From: Nephrocerus scutellatus
Taxonomy: Eukaryota; Arthropoda; Insecta; Diptera; Pipunculidae
Length of the DNA: 64,000 bases
NCBI GenBank assembly: GCA_947095585.1
Contig: OX352763.1
Location: 45,062,010-45,126,009, forward strand
Reading direction: 5' to 3'
The position numbers were made by a program, and so were the translations under genes. Shown here piece after piece: positions 45,701 to 56,439 of this stretch. A model generated the notes under the pieces. It searched no databases, was not told where the DNA came from, and worked only from the letters and a program-made list of their open reading frames with translations. The stretch's first letter is position 1. Each line of letters begins with the position of its first letter.

Positions 45701-46395
45701 TAAAGCTTTGATTTTCTAATTTTGAAACGCAATTAACACATAGAAAAAAAAATGTCAACTTTTTATATAAACGACTGCCACAACACTCAACCGTTTCTTA
45801 TTATTTGATATTTGATTAAAAAACAATTTTTCAACAGAAATCGAATTTTCTCAAGCCGCACAAAAACTAATGTCACCCCGATCAGCACAATGCTCTTTTC
45901 AACTGCACGGTTCAACCATCGAAAACTTAATAATCCCCTTTTCTTCTTATTTTCTGCTTGTACGTCGCAAAACGCATTCCGTCTCCGCACGGTCGCTAGT
46001 CGATGACGCTATCAACCAGAAATCGTACGATTTCTCGGCCAATCAGAGAAGGTCTTTTAAATTTTTCGACCGACATTTCGGTGAACAACTACATTGACGT
46101 AATGATGTCGATGCAGGTGCATGAAAACCTACGTGGCATACCAGCTATGGCTATCAACCAGAAATCATCCGATTTCTGGGCCAATCAAAAAAAGTCTTAA
46201 AATTTTCGACCAACATTTCGATGGACCACGACATTGACAAAATTATGCCGATGCATGTACATGTATTCGAGTCTGAAACGTAGCAGTTATTTTTGGTCGC
46301 AATTCAAATGAGATACCATTGAACGCGTCTGGCGTATAGGGTGGCTCGTATCACTCGGATTATTTTCTTTACAAGAAAAAATATCTCCCATTACA
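42742..46395 (-). repeat. Element 1 5' LTR
   Basis: 3654 bp, almost identical to 32351-36002. Visible differences include a short insertion (CCGTTGAC) near 43124, a shorter C run near 44688 and scattered substitutions. The array copy numbers agree. Confidence 0.95.
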
Positions 46396-46399
46396 TAAC

Positions 46400-47287
46400 A
46401 CAAATACTAATTTTGGAGGACGCACCCGTAAAGGTGTTAATAATGTGTACAGAAAATTACAAGATCTTCTAAAACGAAATATTTTGGGAATTGGTTGTAA
46501 TGCTCACATTATATCAAATGCTATCAATACAGCATCCAGTTCAATGTCAATAGATGTGGAAGTAATTATTACAAATATATATTTATATTTCAATCGGTTT
46601 ACAGTACGGGTAGCAAGTTTGAAAGAATTTTGTGAAGAGGCTGGTGTTCAATACAAAAAACTGCTTGGTTATTCCAAAGTCAGATGGCTTGCTTTAACTC
46701 CAGCATTAGAACGCGTTTTGCAGTTATATGATCCACTACGTTCATATTTTTTAAGCCTTGACAAATGTTCTACAATTTTGAAGAAATTCTTTCAAAACGA
46801 TATGTCAGAACCTATGCTTTATTTTATTCACAGTCAGGCGTCGTTGTTTCATAAAACTACTCTACAAATTGAAGGAGATACAATTTCAGCAGCAGAAGTT
46901 TGTATTATATTAAACGATTTCATACTGAAATGTAAATCAAGATTTAATGATGGATTTTTACCACTAATTCTAAAGAATAAACTGACCATTTTGGAAGATT
47001 CCAATCCCGGAATAAAAAATGAGTTTTTAAAAGAAGTTAAAATTTTTTATAAAATTTGCTATTAATATATCGAAGAATTGATAGTGAACTTTAGAGCATT
47101 AAATTGTTTCAAATGGACCCTTCTAAATAGTAAAATTGAATGGAAAGAAGTTTCTTCAGCAGTCGAATTTGTAATGGAGGAAGTAAAAGATATTGATATT
47201 ATTAATGACAATTTTCTCTTTGAAGAAATTCGAAGAGTAAATTTATATTTAAATGAAGAAAAATTGAAGAAATGGAACGATGAGAAA
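46400..47287 (+). pseudogene. hAT transposase, central part
   Basis: Continues the frame broken by element 1. ADN before the insertion joins TNTNFGGRTRKGVNNVY (the second-Asp region of this hAT group), then GIGCNAHIISNAINTA (the conserved CxxH block) and the long helical domain with YSKVRWLALTPALERV. One in-frame TAA at 47063-47065 interrupts it, and the same frame continues to KKWNDEK, where element 2 is inserted. Confidence 0.88.
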
Positions 47288-48487
47288 TGTGGTGGCGACG
47301 ACGCACTACCTAAAGAACACAATCGTTATATAAAACACCTTGTGCAACATTTGTTGTCTACTTTTGATTTTTTTTTATCGCTACACCCGGTGGTCTAGCG
47401 ACCGCCAATATATGGACGTATGTTATTTACTAAGGAATAAGAAATTACAACAACAATTGCACTGTCGAATTTCTTGTTCAGAGTCCAAATAAAATACAGT
47501 TCATATACTTATATATTTTTCCTTCGACGCACTTGCACTCAAATTCCCATATTGGAATTTTGCCGCAAAGTCAGGCGATGCTCGAAAGCGCAAAGCAATT
47601 GAGAAATAAAAATGCCAAACAAAAGGAGAGCGATAAAAACGCAACTTCTGGTGCTACAGCTACAGGTGGTCGGTGGGAGAGAGACGGAAAACGACAAAAG
47701 CTGCGTTGGCATAGCGAGAGGGAATAAGGGAGTTCGGATTTTGTCCTCACCGGCCGAGTGGCCATTTGCCACTTCAGTCAGTGCGCATTTTCAAGCCACA
47801 GGGCTCGGTCATCGAATTTTCAAATCGGCGTATGCACAGTTCGCGACATTAAATTCGGACATTGCGTCTTCTATATTTTTTTCCTGAAAAATAAATTTCT
47901 ATCAAGCAAAGTTTATTCTTTAAAACAGTTATCCTTTATTGCAACAATTTGTAAAATAAAGCATACATGTGCATTTTAAACTTTGGAATTTGTATCATCA
48001 GGAGTGACGCCATACAATCCCAAAAATGGCCGCTGCTCATCATCTTCAGCGGTTATAGACAGGGTTTTCCGGCGCCCTGCCCACGGAAGGGACTACTCCG
48101 TCAGCTCCAGCCTCGACACATGGTGGTTACAGGGTGCAGAACTCCAACAATTGACGTAGTCACACCATTACAAATTTAAATCGATTAGGACCTAAGAATC
48201 GAACGAAAGAGGGAATTTTAGTTTTTTTGTATGGTTGTTAATTTAGGTTCTTCCTTTCTCCTTAATTTTGAGGTTCGCTTCGTTCGTTCCTACCCGAAAT
48301 TAGTATATAGTTCTTAATTATATTAACGTAATAACCTAATCATTGACCCACAGGGTAACATCGATCTCGTCAGCGCTGCCGAGGAAGGTGTAACGAAATT
48401 CGGAGTGAGTATTATCGCACAAATTAACAAATTAAATAACTTGACATATTCCAAACATAGTTATATATATATATATATATCTATATA

Positions 48488-48518
<31 letters not shown>

Positions 48519-49590
48519 CTATTATATATATCCTTTGCTGTTGGTTTAATTATCATGCAATGAAAGTGAAAATTTTACAAAATTTCGTTTTGTTTCCATA
48601 TATCTCCAGTTAAATTTCGGGTAGTTAACTTCGATTAACGGATGAGAATAAAAGGGGATCTAAGAAAGAAAAGCTATATATACCCCTTTGGTTTTTTTTA
48701 TGAACTTTAATTCATATATATTTCTTTTTTTAACATGCTATTTTATCCTGTTTAAAAAAATTTGTAGAATTAATCGGAAGAAAAGAAACATAATTAGTTT
48801 TTCTTTCTTTTGTTTACCTTGGTCTTTTTATAAACTTTAATTGATATATTTAATTACCATGCTATTTTTATTCCTGTTTAAAAAACATGGTAGAATTAAT
48901 CAAGAGAAAAGAAACATAAATAGTTTTATTTGTATTCATGACCTCAATTGATTTTTTTTTCTTGACTTTGCTTATATATATATACCCTATACCCTATATA
49001 TATACTCTATAATAACGATGTAAATAAAATTTTATTTATTATTTATTATTAGATATTTTATTTTTTTATTATGAATAAAGAAAAAGGATTGAAAGTAAAA
49101 TCAGATATGCGTGCTTATTAAGTATAAAGAGGAGTGGCGTCTCTCTCTTTCCCTCTCTTTCGAGACTCAGGTAGCTCTTCAATTTTTTTTGTCCGGCTGG
49201 GTGGTAAGCTATAGACAGAATGGGTCCATGGCCGAAGTTAACCCCGGAGACCGTCCTATATATGTATGGATATTTTTTTTTGAATTTTTTTGTTGTTCTC
49301 TTTCCTCCCCTTATAAGTCATCCCGTTAAGTGCACGCAAATTAAAATTTTTTTGTGTAACAGTAAAAAGGCATGGAATGGCCGGCAAGAACCCCCCCATA
49401 TCCCTGCGAGCTAGCAAGAGCACCGCTTGGCGTGCACCCCGCCGTTAGCCATCCCAGCCTCCGATACAGTATTATGGGTCGTCAGGTCCAGGCTCCATGT
49501 AGCCCTGGAATCAGCCACCCAACAGCTCGCGAATCTATAAAATCACCACCAACGCATCGAAGTATGTACAACTGTTGTAAAATCGTTACA
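47288..49590 (+). repeat. Element 2 5' LTR
   Basis: 2303 bp, TGTGGTG...CGTTACA. It contains a (TA)n microsatellite near 48460-48535 and clustered A/T blocks. The 60-90-codon frames repeated in both LTRs have no recognisable product. Confidence 0.95.
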
Positions 49591-51415
49591 TAAAATGGCG
49601 CCCAACGTGGGGCCCGAAAGGGTTCTGACATCAGTCGGGATTCCTTTTGGGTTCCACACTTCTGTGTTTGTATAAATTGTTTTAAGTCTCCAACGGTAAT
49701 TCCCCAAATAACTGAACGAGTCTGTAGTTCGCCACCCCGTTCGGGTACCCAACAGTAGTTTCATGTCCATTGTTACTTAGCCCGATGAGGTTAAGACCCA
49801 AATTTCTCTTGATTCTGATCCCATAGTTTTTCTTCTAAGGTTTCATTTTTTTTTATAATGGATTGATTAAGAGCAGTGTCACCTTGACACTGTGTAATTT
49901 TCCTTGTGTTGCTCGCGTGAGGAGGTGACCCTGAGTAATATGGAATTGCAAGTACACTGGCGTGCGACTGCCGGAGACTTGACCGATATTTCTGGGTCAC
50001 TTGATGCAAGTTCGGAAACGCAGGTGAGCCGGCGACTGACAGCGAGGCCCCTGACCGATGATTTGGTTAAATCTTTTCTTGCGTTGGCCCAATTAAATAG
50101 TTGTTTCATTTCTCCTCTCGGTCCCCGAGTAACGTACGGTGAACGCGGAGATAGGATGTGCTAAGCGTTGGCTGCATACCTACCCGGTCATATGCCTGAC
50201 GGATCGATGACGCGAACAACAGTAACTGACGCGAACAACAGTAACTACCTATTTTTTTGTCCCTATTGACCCATAGCGGGCACACGGAACTGCAAGTACA
50301 CTGGCGTACGACTGCCGGAGACTTGACCGATGCCACTGGTCAGATAGTAATCTTTATAACTTATTTTCAATAAATCAGAGTTGCCTTTTCATTCATTTTT
50401 TTTTGTGTTCCGAACTGTCTAGGTCGGACCTGGAATTGCAGGAATCCCTTTTGATAGCAAATTGCCTGACCGGTCGAATGCTTAGCAGTTTAATGGAACG
50501 ATAACATTTAACTTCTTTAAATAAAATTTTCTCCATATGGAAATGACCGAGTTGTGGTTAGTGAGACTTAACGACTAAATAAGGGTACAATTGTGGTTAA
50601 AACCGCTCGATTTGAGAAGACTTATACAACTTTGAATTTTTGTTTTATTTTGACTTTTCTTCTAAACAACTAAAGTTGATAGGTACTTTAGTTTGGACCC
50701 TTCGGGTTTCGAATATGACTTGTCTGGCTTAAATACCAAAGATAAGTTTGCTCCCTTGTTCGGACTAACTATCCCAATTAGGTAATATGTGGAGACCGAC
50801 GTCCGGAGCCCTTGGGACACGTGGCTTGCCCAAGGAGAGAGAGAGAGAGAGAGAGGGAGAGATGCTTACTTGTTTTATTGGAAAATTCTATAGGTAGTAT
50901 ACTCGTATATATTTAGATTTATTCGTATATTTTAATTAAAAATTTTTATTTGCTTTACGGATTGCCAGAAGGAAAGAGAACCTTAGTTCTACCAGGGCAA
51001 GACCAAGTTTCGTAGATAAATTGCTTACATTGTACCTCGGTTTAGGTACGGTGCGTTAAAACGATCTCGTTGACACTACCAATAGAGGTATTGTTAGTTA
51101 TATTGGTGATTTCGAGAAGTTATCACTGCATTGGAGGCTTAACTGATTTTTTTTACTTCGAAACAGTAGGTATCGGGTTTCATATCAATTTTTTTCTCTT
51201 ATTGTATATATTCTTTTGTCGTTTCCACGGACAAGTGAATTTGTGGTTTGCCACCGATTGGGATATCCGGATACACGATCCTGAATCGGCGTCTTAACCA
51301 CCCTGATATCTCAGTTATATTTTAACCACGGTCTGCTGAAGATCTTTCCATAGGTTTCATTCGATTTGACCAAGCATATAAATTTTCCCAGTAACGTTCC
51401 AAATAGTGTCACGTT
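49591..51415 (+). other. Element 2 PBS and 5' leader
   Basis: The PBS TGGCGCCCAACGTGGGGC is at 49596-49613, complementary to tRNA-Lys(CUU). The leader has a direct repeat of about 46 bp (49941-49987 and 50286-50332, core GCAAGTACACTGGCG), a double ACGCGAACAACAGTAACT at 50211-50246 and a (GA)n tract at 50836-50860. No gene was seen. Confidence 0.85.
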
Positions 51416-53038
51416 ATGGCCGTTAGACGCAGTTTCGATGGTCCGAAAGGGCCTAACATTCCCCCGAGGTTGGTAGATTCCGAACTCTATGAGTGTCCCC
51501 TCTGTAAAATCATCATCGATGGGACCGCGGAAAGTGTGCTCACCACTTGTCACCATGTCTTCCATCGGTATTGTCTAGCCGAAAACTTGAAAGTTGTGGA
51601 GACCTGTCCCAGATGTAATCAGCCATGTTCTTTAAGTTCGCTTCAACCTTATGTTGTGCGATTAAACCCGGAAGCTGTAAGCGATAATGTGGTGGCCGAA
51701 GATCCAAACGGTCACAATACTCGTAACAGATCGAAACGGAAGCCTCCGTTTCGGCCTCCAGTAAATGCCGACAAGGATCGTCGTCACGAGTCCCAAACCT
51801 CGGTTGGTGAGATAAGGCCGACAGTCTTGGCTGCCGCTGAGGCACGTACACGCCTTTCCTTGCCCGGCGCTGCGGGTGGCCAAAGTAGGAGGGATTCGAA
51901 CCTAGTTCCAACGATACAACGAGTCGTGAATGAATCTGTGAGTCAGATCCAAGAAACAGTGCTGCAACACCTTACGCAAGACCTTTCTGTAATTATTGAA
52001 TCAAATGTTGAACGATGTTTTAACCGATTAAATTTACAAGAAGCCGAACGTAGAGACCGGGAGGTACCACCCAATACCCCAGATGCCGAGAACTTCTCAT
52101 GGCCGCATAACATGCCTTTTGAACACAGAGAACCTAATGCGTATCCGATAAATCCAACAAGTTCTGCTCATATTGACGTCAACACAGCCGTTAAAATATC
52201 GAATATAATCTCGAGTTGGCACCTCCAATTTGAGGGAACATCCGAGGGTTTGACGATCGATAATTTTATTTATCAAGTGCAGGCGTCGACTCAGCAGAGT
52301 CTGGATGGAAATTTTGTCGTACTATGCAAGAACGCGCATCTGTTGTTCAGGGGTAGAGCCAAGGAGTGGTTTTGGAGGTTTCACAGGACACACCCATTCT
52401 TTCTATGGGACGAACTGATTGACAACTTACGGCAACAATATAAAGATAGTCGGTCCGATTATGACCTCCGCGAAGCAATAAGGGGACGGAAACAACGCGA
52501 AAGGGAACCGTTCGATGAGTATTACGACTCAATTGTTAGACTAACTGACCGCCTTAGGATACCATTGGCGGAATTAGAATTTGTAGAGATCCTCGTGCGG
52601 AATCTCCGTGCCGAGGTGAGACACGAAATACTCCACATAGATATTAACTCAGTGGCCATGCTGCGTCGAGTAGTCCAAAGGCGCGAGCGGTTTTTAAACG
52701 ATGTATATCGTCCTGTTCCTATTGCCCGACCAGCTTACCCGCGTCGTCAAGTTGCTGAGTTGCTGACCCCAGAGGAGACCGAGCCCGAAGGGGTAAAAGC
52801 TCCATCAGTACCCGAAAAACCCAAGCACGCTATCCGAGAAACCCGCATCCCTCCCAAACTTATTTGCTGGAACTGTAATACCGAAGGGCACCGATTTGAC
52901 ATGTGTCTCGAGCCACGCAAAATCTTTTGTTACGGTTGTGGCGCAGTAGATGTCTATAAGCCAAACTGCCAACGATGTAATAGGCCGGGAAACTGGACGA
53001 GGGGTGTGAACCGGAACGCCAGCTCACACCCACGTTAA
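51416..53038 (+). CDS. gag: Element 2 Gag with N-terminal RING-H2 finger
   Basis: 540 aa, intact. RING-H2 at residues 27-67: C27-x2-C30-x14-C45-x-H47-x2-H50-x2-C53-x10-C64-x2-C67, the same spacing as in element 1 although most residues between differ. A basic, charged linker (residues 90-270) precedes the capsid-like region (about 268-430: WHLQFEGTSEGLTIDNFIY, KEWFWRFH, LVRNLRAEVRHEIL). A CCHC knuckle (C484, C487, H492, C497) and a C4 finger (C505, C508, C518, C521) close it. The role should be particle assembly and RNA packaging. The conserved RING suggests a selected ubiquitin-related or protein-binding function, which is inference. Confidence 0.93.
   Translation: MAVRRSFDGPKGPNIPPRLVDSELYECPLCKIIIDGTAESVLTTCHHVFHRYCLAENLKVVETCPRCNQPCSLSSLQPYVVRLNPEAVSDNVVAEDPNGHNTRNRSKRKPPFRPPVNADKDRRHESQTSVGEIRPTVLAAAEARTRLSLPGAAGGQSRRDSNLVPTIQRVVNESVSQIQETVLQHLTQDLSVIIESNVERCFNRLNLQEAERRDREVPPNTPDAENFSWPHNMPFEHREPNAYPINPTSSAHIDVNTAVKISNIISSWHLQFEGTSEGLTIDNFIYQVQASTQQSLDGNFVVLCKNAHLLFRGRAKEWFWRFHRTHPFFLWDELIDNLRQQYKDSRSDYDLREAIRGRKQREREPFDEYYDSIVRLTDRLRIPLAELEFVEILVRNLRAEVRHEILHIDINSVAMLRRVVQRRERFLNDVYRPVPIARPAYPRRQVAELLTPEETEPEGVKAPSVPEKPKHAIRETRIPPKLICWNCNTEGHRFDMCLEPRKIFCYGCGAVDVYKPNCQRCNRPGNWTRGVNRNASSHPR
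52981..53036 (+). promoter_or_regulatory. Element 2 -1 ribosomal frameshift site
   Basis: The -1-frame TAG is at 52981-52983, the heptamer GGGAAAC at 52987-52993 in X-XXY-YYZ phase with gag, then an 8-nt spacer. The stem GGGTGTGA (53002-53009) pairs perfectly with TCACACCC (53024-53031). The -1 frame is open from here into pol. A weak 4-bp pseudoknot (AACG 53015-53018 with CGTT 53033-53036) is possible. Confidence 0.87.
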
Positions 53039-56000
53039 AACCAAACTCGCCGTGTGCAGACGTCTCGGATAGAATGAAAGTAGAACCGCCAAAGGCGATT
53101 CTGATTAACGATCGTCCAGTCTTCGGTCCTAAGTCGTCTCACGAAAATATTGCCGTTAAATTATTCCCTATTAGACCGCTCCACATCAGGGTGAACGAGT
53201 ACAATCTGGCTCGTGCAAAAATCTTTAATTCAGTCCCCAGTTCAGCAACGACCACGCCCAGCAGATCATCGGCGCGGATAAAACAATTCTGGGAAAAGGT
53301 TAGGGAAAGCCGACGCCTTGTGTTGAGTACCATTTTGGTTAAGGATAACGATGTGCGCCCATACGCCTCTGTTACTTTGTTGGGAAAGGAAACTTTAGGA
53401 TTATTGGATAGCGGGGCGTCAATAAGCTGCATTGGTGGTTCGTTGGCAACAACCATATTGAACGGCGACTACAAGTTAAAACTTTTGGCCTCGCCAATTA
53501 GGACAGCGGATGGGAACGTCCAAAAGGTCTGCGGTGTTTTCACGACAGATCTCGAATTTCGAGGTAAGACCAGGAGACTCCAATTATATGTGGTTCCTTC
53601 GCTAGCCCAAAATCTTTACCTGGGTATTGACTTCTGGAAGCTTTTCGGATTGGCTCCAGATATTGTGTCCGAATTGGTGGTAACACCAGCGACAACTGAC
53701 TTAACGGATGCTCACGAATTGACTAAATCACAATTAGCTCGGATAGAGACGATAAAACAATTATTTCCATCATACGACACAGAGGGATTAGGGAAAACTT
53801 CGCTCGTGGAGCACATTATAGACACCAGTGACAACAAGGCTATAAAACAACGGCATTACCCGGTATCGCCTGCAATTGAAAAGTTAATCTTTGATGAACT
53901 AGATAGAATGTTAAAACTAGGGGTGATTGAAGAGTCGCAGAGCTCGTGGAGTTCGCCAGTGGTATTAGTGCGGAAGCCCGGTAAGGTCAGGTTGTGCCTT
54001 GACTCACGAAAGCTAAACGCAGTAACGATTACTGACGCCTATCCCCTTCCGCATATCCAGGGAATATTGAGCCGAATTCCACGGGCTGAATTCATCTCCA
54101 GCTTGGACTTGAAGGACGCCTTTTGGCAAATCCCACTAGAAGCTAATTCTAGAGCGAAGACTGCATTCGCTGTTCCGAAACGTCCTTTGTATCAGTTCAA
54201 GGTTATGCTGTTTGGTTTGTGTAATGCGCCACAAACCATGTGTCGTCTGATGGACAAAGTCATCCCAGCTGAGCTCCACGAAAGGGTATTCGTGTATTTG
54301 GACGACCTGCTCGTCATAACTGAAGACTTCGAGAGTCACCTAGATACCCTTTAGGTAGTCGCTAAACATCTTAGACGCGCTGGCTTGACGTTGAACGTGG
54401 GGAAAAGTAAATTCTGTCTCAAGGAGGTCCGATACCTGGAGCATATTATTGGAAAAGGAGGTCTTAGAACAGATCCCGAGAAGGTACAGGCTAAAGTGGA
54501 GTATCCCATCCCCAACACCGTGCGGCAATTGCGACGTTTCCTTGGCATGGCCGGGTGGTACCGGAAGTTTATATCAAACTTCGCGTCAATTGGTACCCCC
54601 TTGACAGAATTGTTAAAGAAATCCAAGGGTTTAAAATGGAATAATGAAGCTCAAGCGGCGTTTGACGCACTTAAAGCCAAACTTACGTCATCACCCGTGC
54701 TGTATACGCCCGACTTTTCGAAACCTTTCCTGATTCAATGTGATGCCTGCCAGACTGGAATAGGTAGTGTTCTTGTCCAGACTCTGGATGATGGGTCGGA
54801 AGTGCCTATAGCTTATTGGTCCCAAAAGCTGAACAAAGCCCAACGCAACTATAGTGTTACCGAACAAGAATGCCTGGCCGCGGTGTTGAGCATTAAACAT
54901 TTTCGCCCTTTCATCGAAGGCCTCGACTTCACAGTGTTAACGGACCACGCATCCTTGCAGTGGCTAATGCGCCAAACTGACCTTAGCGGGAGGTTAGGTA
55001 GGTGGGCGTTAAAACTCCAGGGGTTTAAATTTTCTATCCGACACCGTTCGGAACACAAGGTCCCGGATGCATTGTCCCGAGTCCACGAAAATGAAATGGC
55101 GGCCTTAGAAATATTGAGCCCTGAAATCGATTTGACGTCACCGGAATTCTCCTCTGCAGAATATGAAAGACTAAAAGCCCAGGTACGAGAAAATAGTGAA
55201 CGCCTGCCAGATCTGTCAGTGGTCGACCGCTACCTCTATAAGCGGACCGACTTCTACCGCGGCGACGAGCTGCAAGAGCAGTCGACCTGGAAATTGTGGG
55301 TTCCTAAAGGCCTCACGAATCACGTAATAGAGCGTGCACACGATTCCCTTACGTCAGCGCACGGTGGCATTAGTAAGACCTATCAAAGAGTAAAAGCAAA
55401 CTTCTTCTGGCCACAGATGTTCGCGGCAGTACGAGATTATGTTTTAAAGTGTCCTGTTTGTAAGACTACTAAACACCCTAACGTATCACTAAGACCAGTA
55501 ATGGGCCAGCAGAACGTTTCGTCGAGACCATTCCAACGTCTTTATATGGACTTGATCGGACCATTTCCACGATCCAAGGCTGGACACATAGGGCTGTTAA
55601 TCATTCTGGACCACTTCACGAAGTTCCACTTCTTGTTACCACTAAAAAAATTCGTCGCGCGGCCGATCATTGATTATCTAAAGAATTATATTTTTCCGAC
55701 GTTCGGGGTCCCTGAAACCATCGTCACAGATAATGGAGTGCAGTTTAAAAGTAAAGACTTCAACCAACTGTTGGCAAACTACGGGGTGGTTCATACGTAC
55801 ACCGCACTCTATTCACCCCAGGCGAATGCTTCAGAGCGAGTAAACAGGTCCCTGATCGCGGCTATTCGCGCTTTCTTGAAGGAGGACCAATCGGAATGGG
55901 ATGGTAATCTTGGACATATCAGCTGTTCGCTACGTAGTTCTAGGCACACGTCCACGGGATTTTCACCATATTTCTTAGCGTTTGGTCAAAATATGATCAC

Positions 56001-56364
56001 ACACGGAAAGAATTACGAGCTCTTGCGAATGTTGAGCCTGTTGGAGCCACCCGATACTTTCATCTCCCATGAGGATGGGTTATTCCAAGTACGAAATAAA
56101 GCCAAAGAAAACATGAGACGAGCATACGAGGTAAATGAAAGAAAATACAACACCCGGTCCAGGCATGTAGACTTTCAAGTGGGTCAGGAAGTATTTCGCC
56201 GAAACTTTGCTCAAAGCAAGTGGTTGAAGGGTTTTAACGACAAACTAGCGCCAACCTTCCTGAAGGCGCGTGTCAAGGAAAAGCGGGGAAACTGTTACTA
56301 TTCATTAGAGGACCTCCAAGGTAAAGGTTTAGGTATCTTTCATGCTAAAGATATAAGACAGTAA
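52987..56364 (+). pseudogene. pol: Element 2 Pol with one nonsense codon
   Basis: In frame from the frameshift site; an ATG occurs at 53074. Order: protease LLDSGASISC (about 53404), RT with SLDLKDAF and VYLDDLLV (about 54295), RNase H with IQCDAC (about 54739) and LTDHAS, integrase zinc finger (ending CPVCK), integrase core MDLIGPFP, TDNGVQF and SPQANASERVNR, C-terminus ending AKDIRQ. By my count 34 residues separate the second Asp and Glu in both elements. The only break is TAG at 54352-54354 after LDTL, just past the YLDD box, and both sides are in one frame. This is very likely a single substitution. Confidence 0.93.
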
Positions 56365-56439
56365 TTCTCAGTATCGTGGATAGTCGCCTTGTCTCAGCCT
56401 TTTCGGTGTGTCCATTTGACCCCCCCGTAAAGCCTGTTT

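Larger units (their letters stand above)
32351..46395 (-). mobile_element. Element 1: 14.0-kb Ty3/Gypsy retrotransposon with 3.65-kb LTRs
   Basis: Complete LTR-leader-gag-pol-LTR element on the minus strand. LTRs are 32351-36002 and 42742-46395, beginning TGTAATG and ending CATTACA. The target duplication TAAC is at 32347-32350 (also 30042-30045) and 46396-46399. The PBS matches tRNA-Lys. gag is 39434-41107 and pol is in the -1 frame to 36168. Only about 80-100 bp separate the end of pol homology from the 3' LTR, so there is no env. Very long LTRs with a tRNA-Lys primer suggest the Osvaldo/Ulysses lineage (inference from memory of LTR size). LTR-LTR differences are few, so the insertion is recent. 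Confidence 0.95.

Noticed and set aside
47533..48179. Small ORFs shared by both element 2 LTRs
   Set aside because: Short, mutually overlapping and without protein features. They are copied because both LTRs are identical.
56365..56439. env or third ORF in element 2 (and 36003-36167 in element 1)
   Set aside because: The space between pol and the 3' LTR is below 170 bp in both elements.
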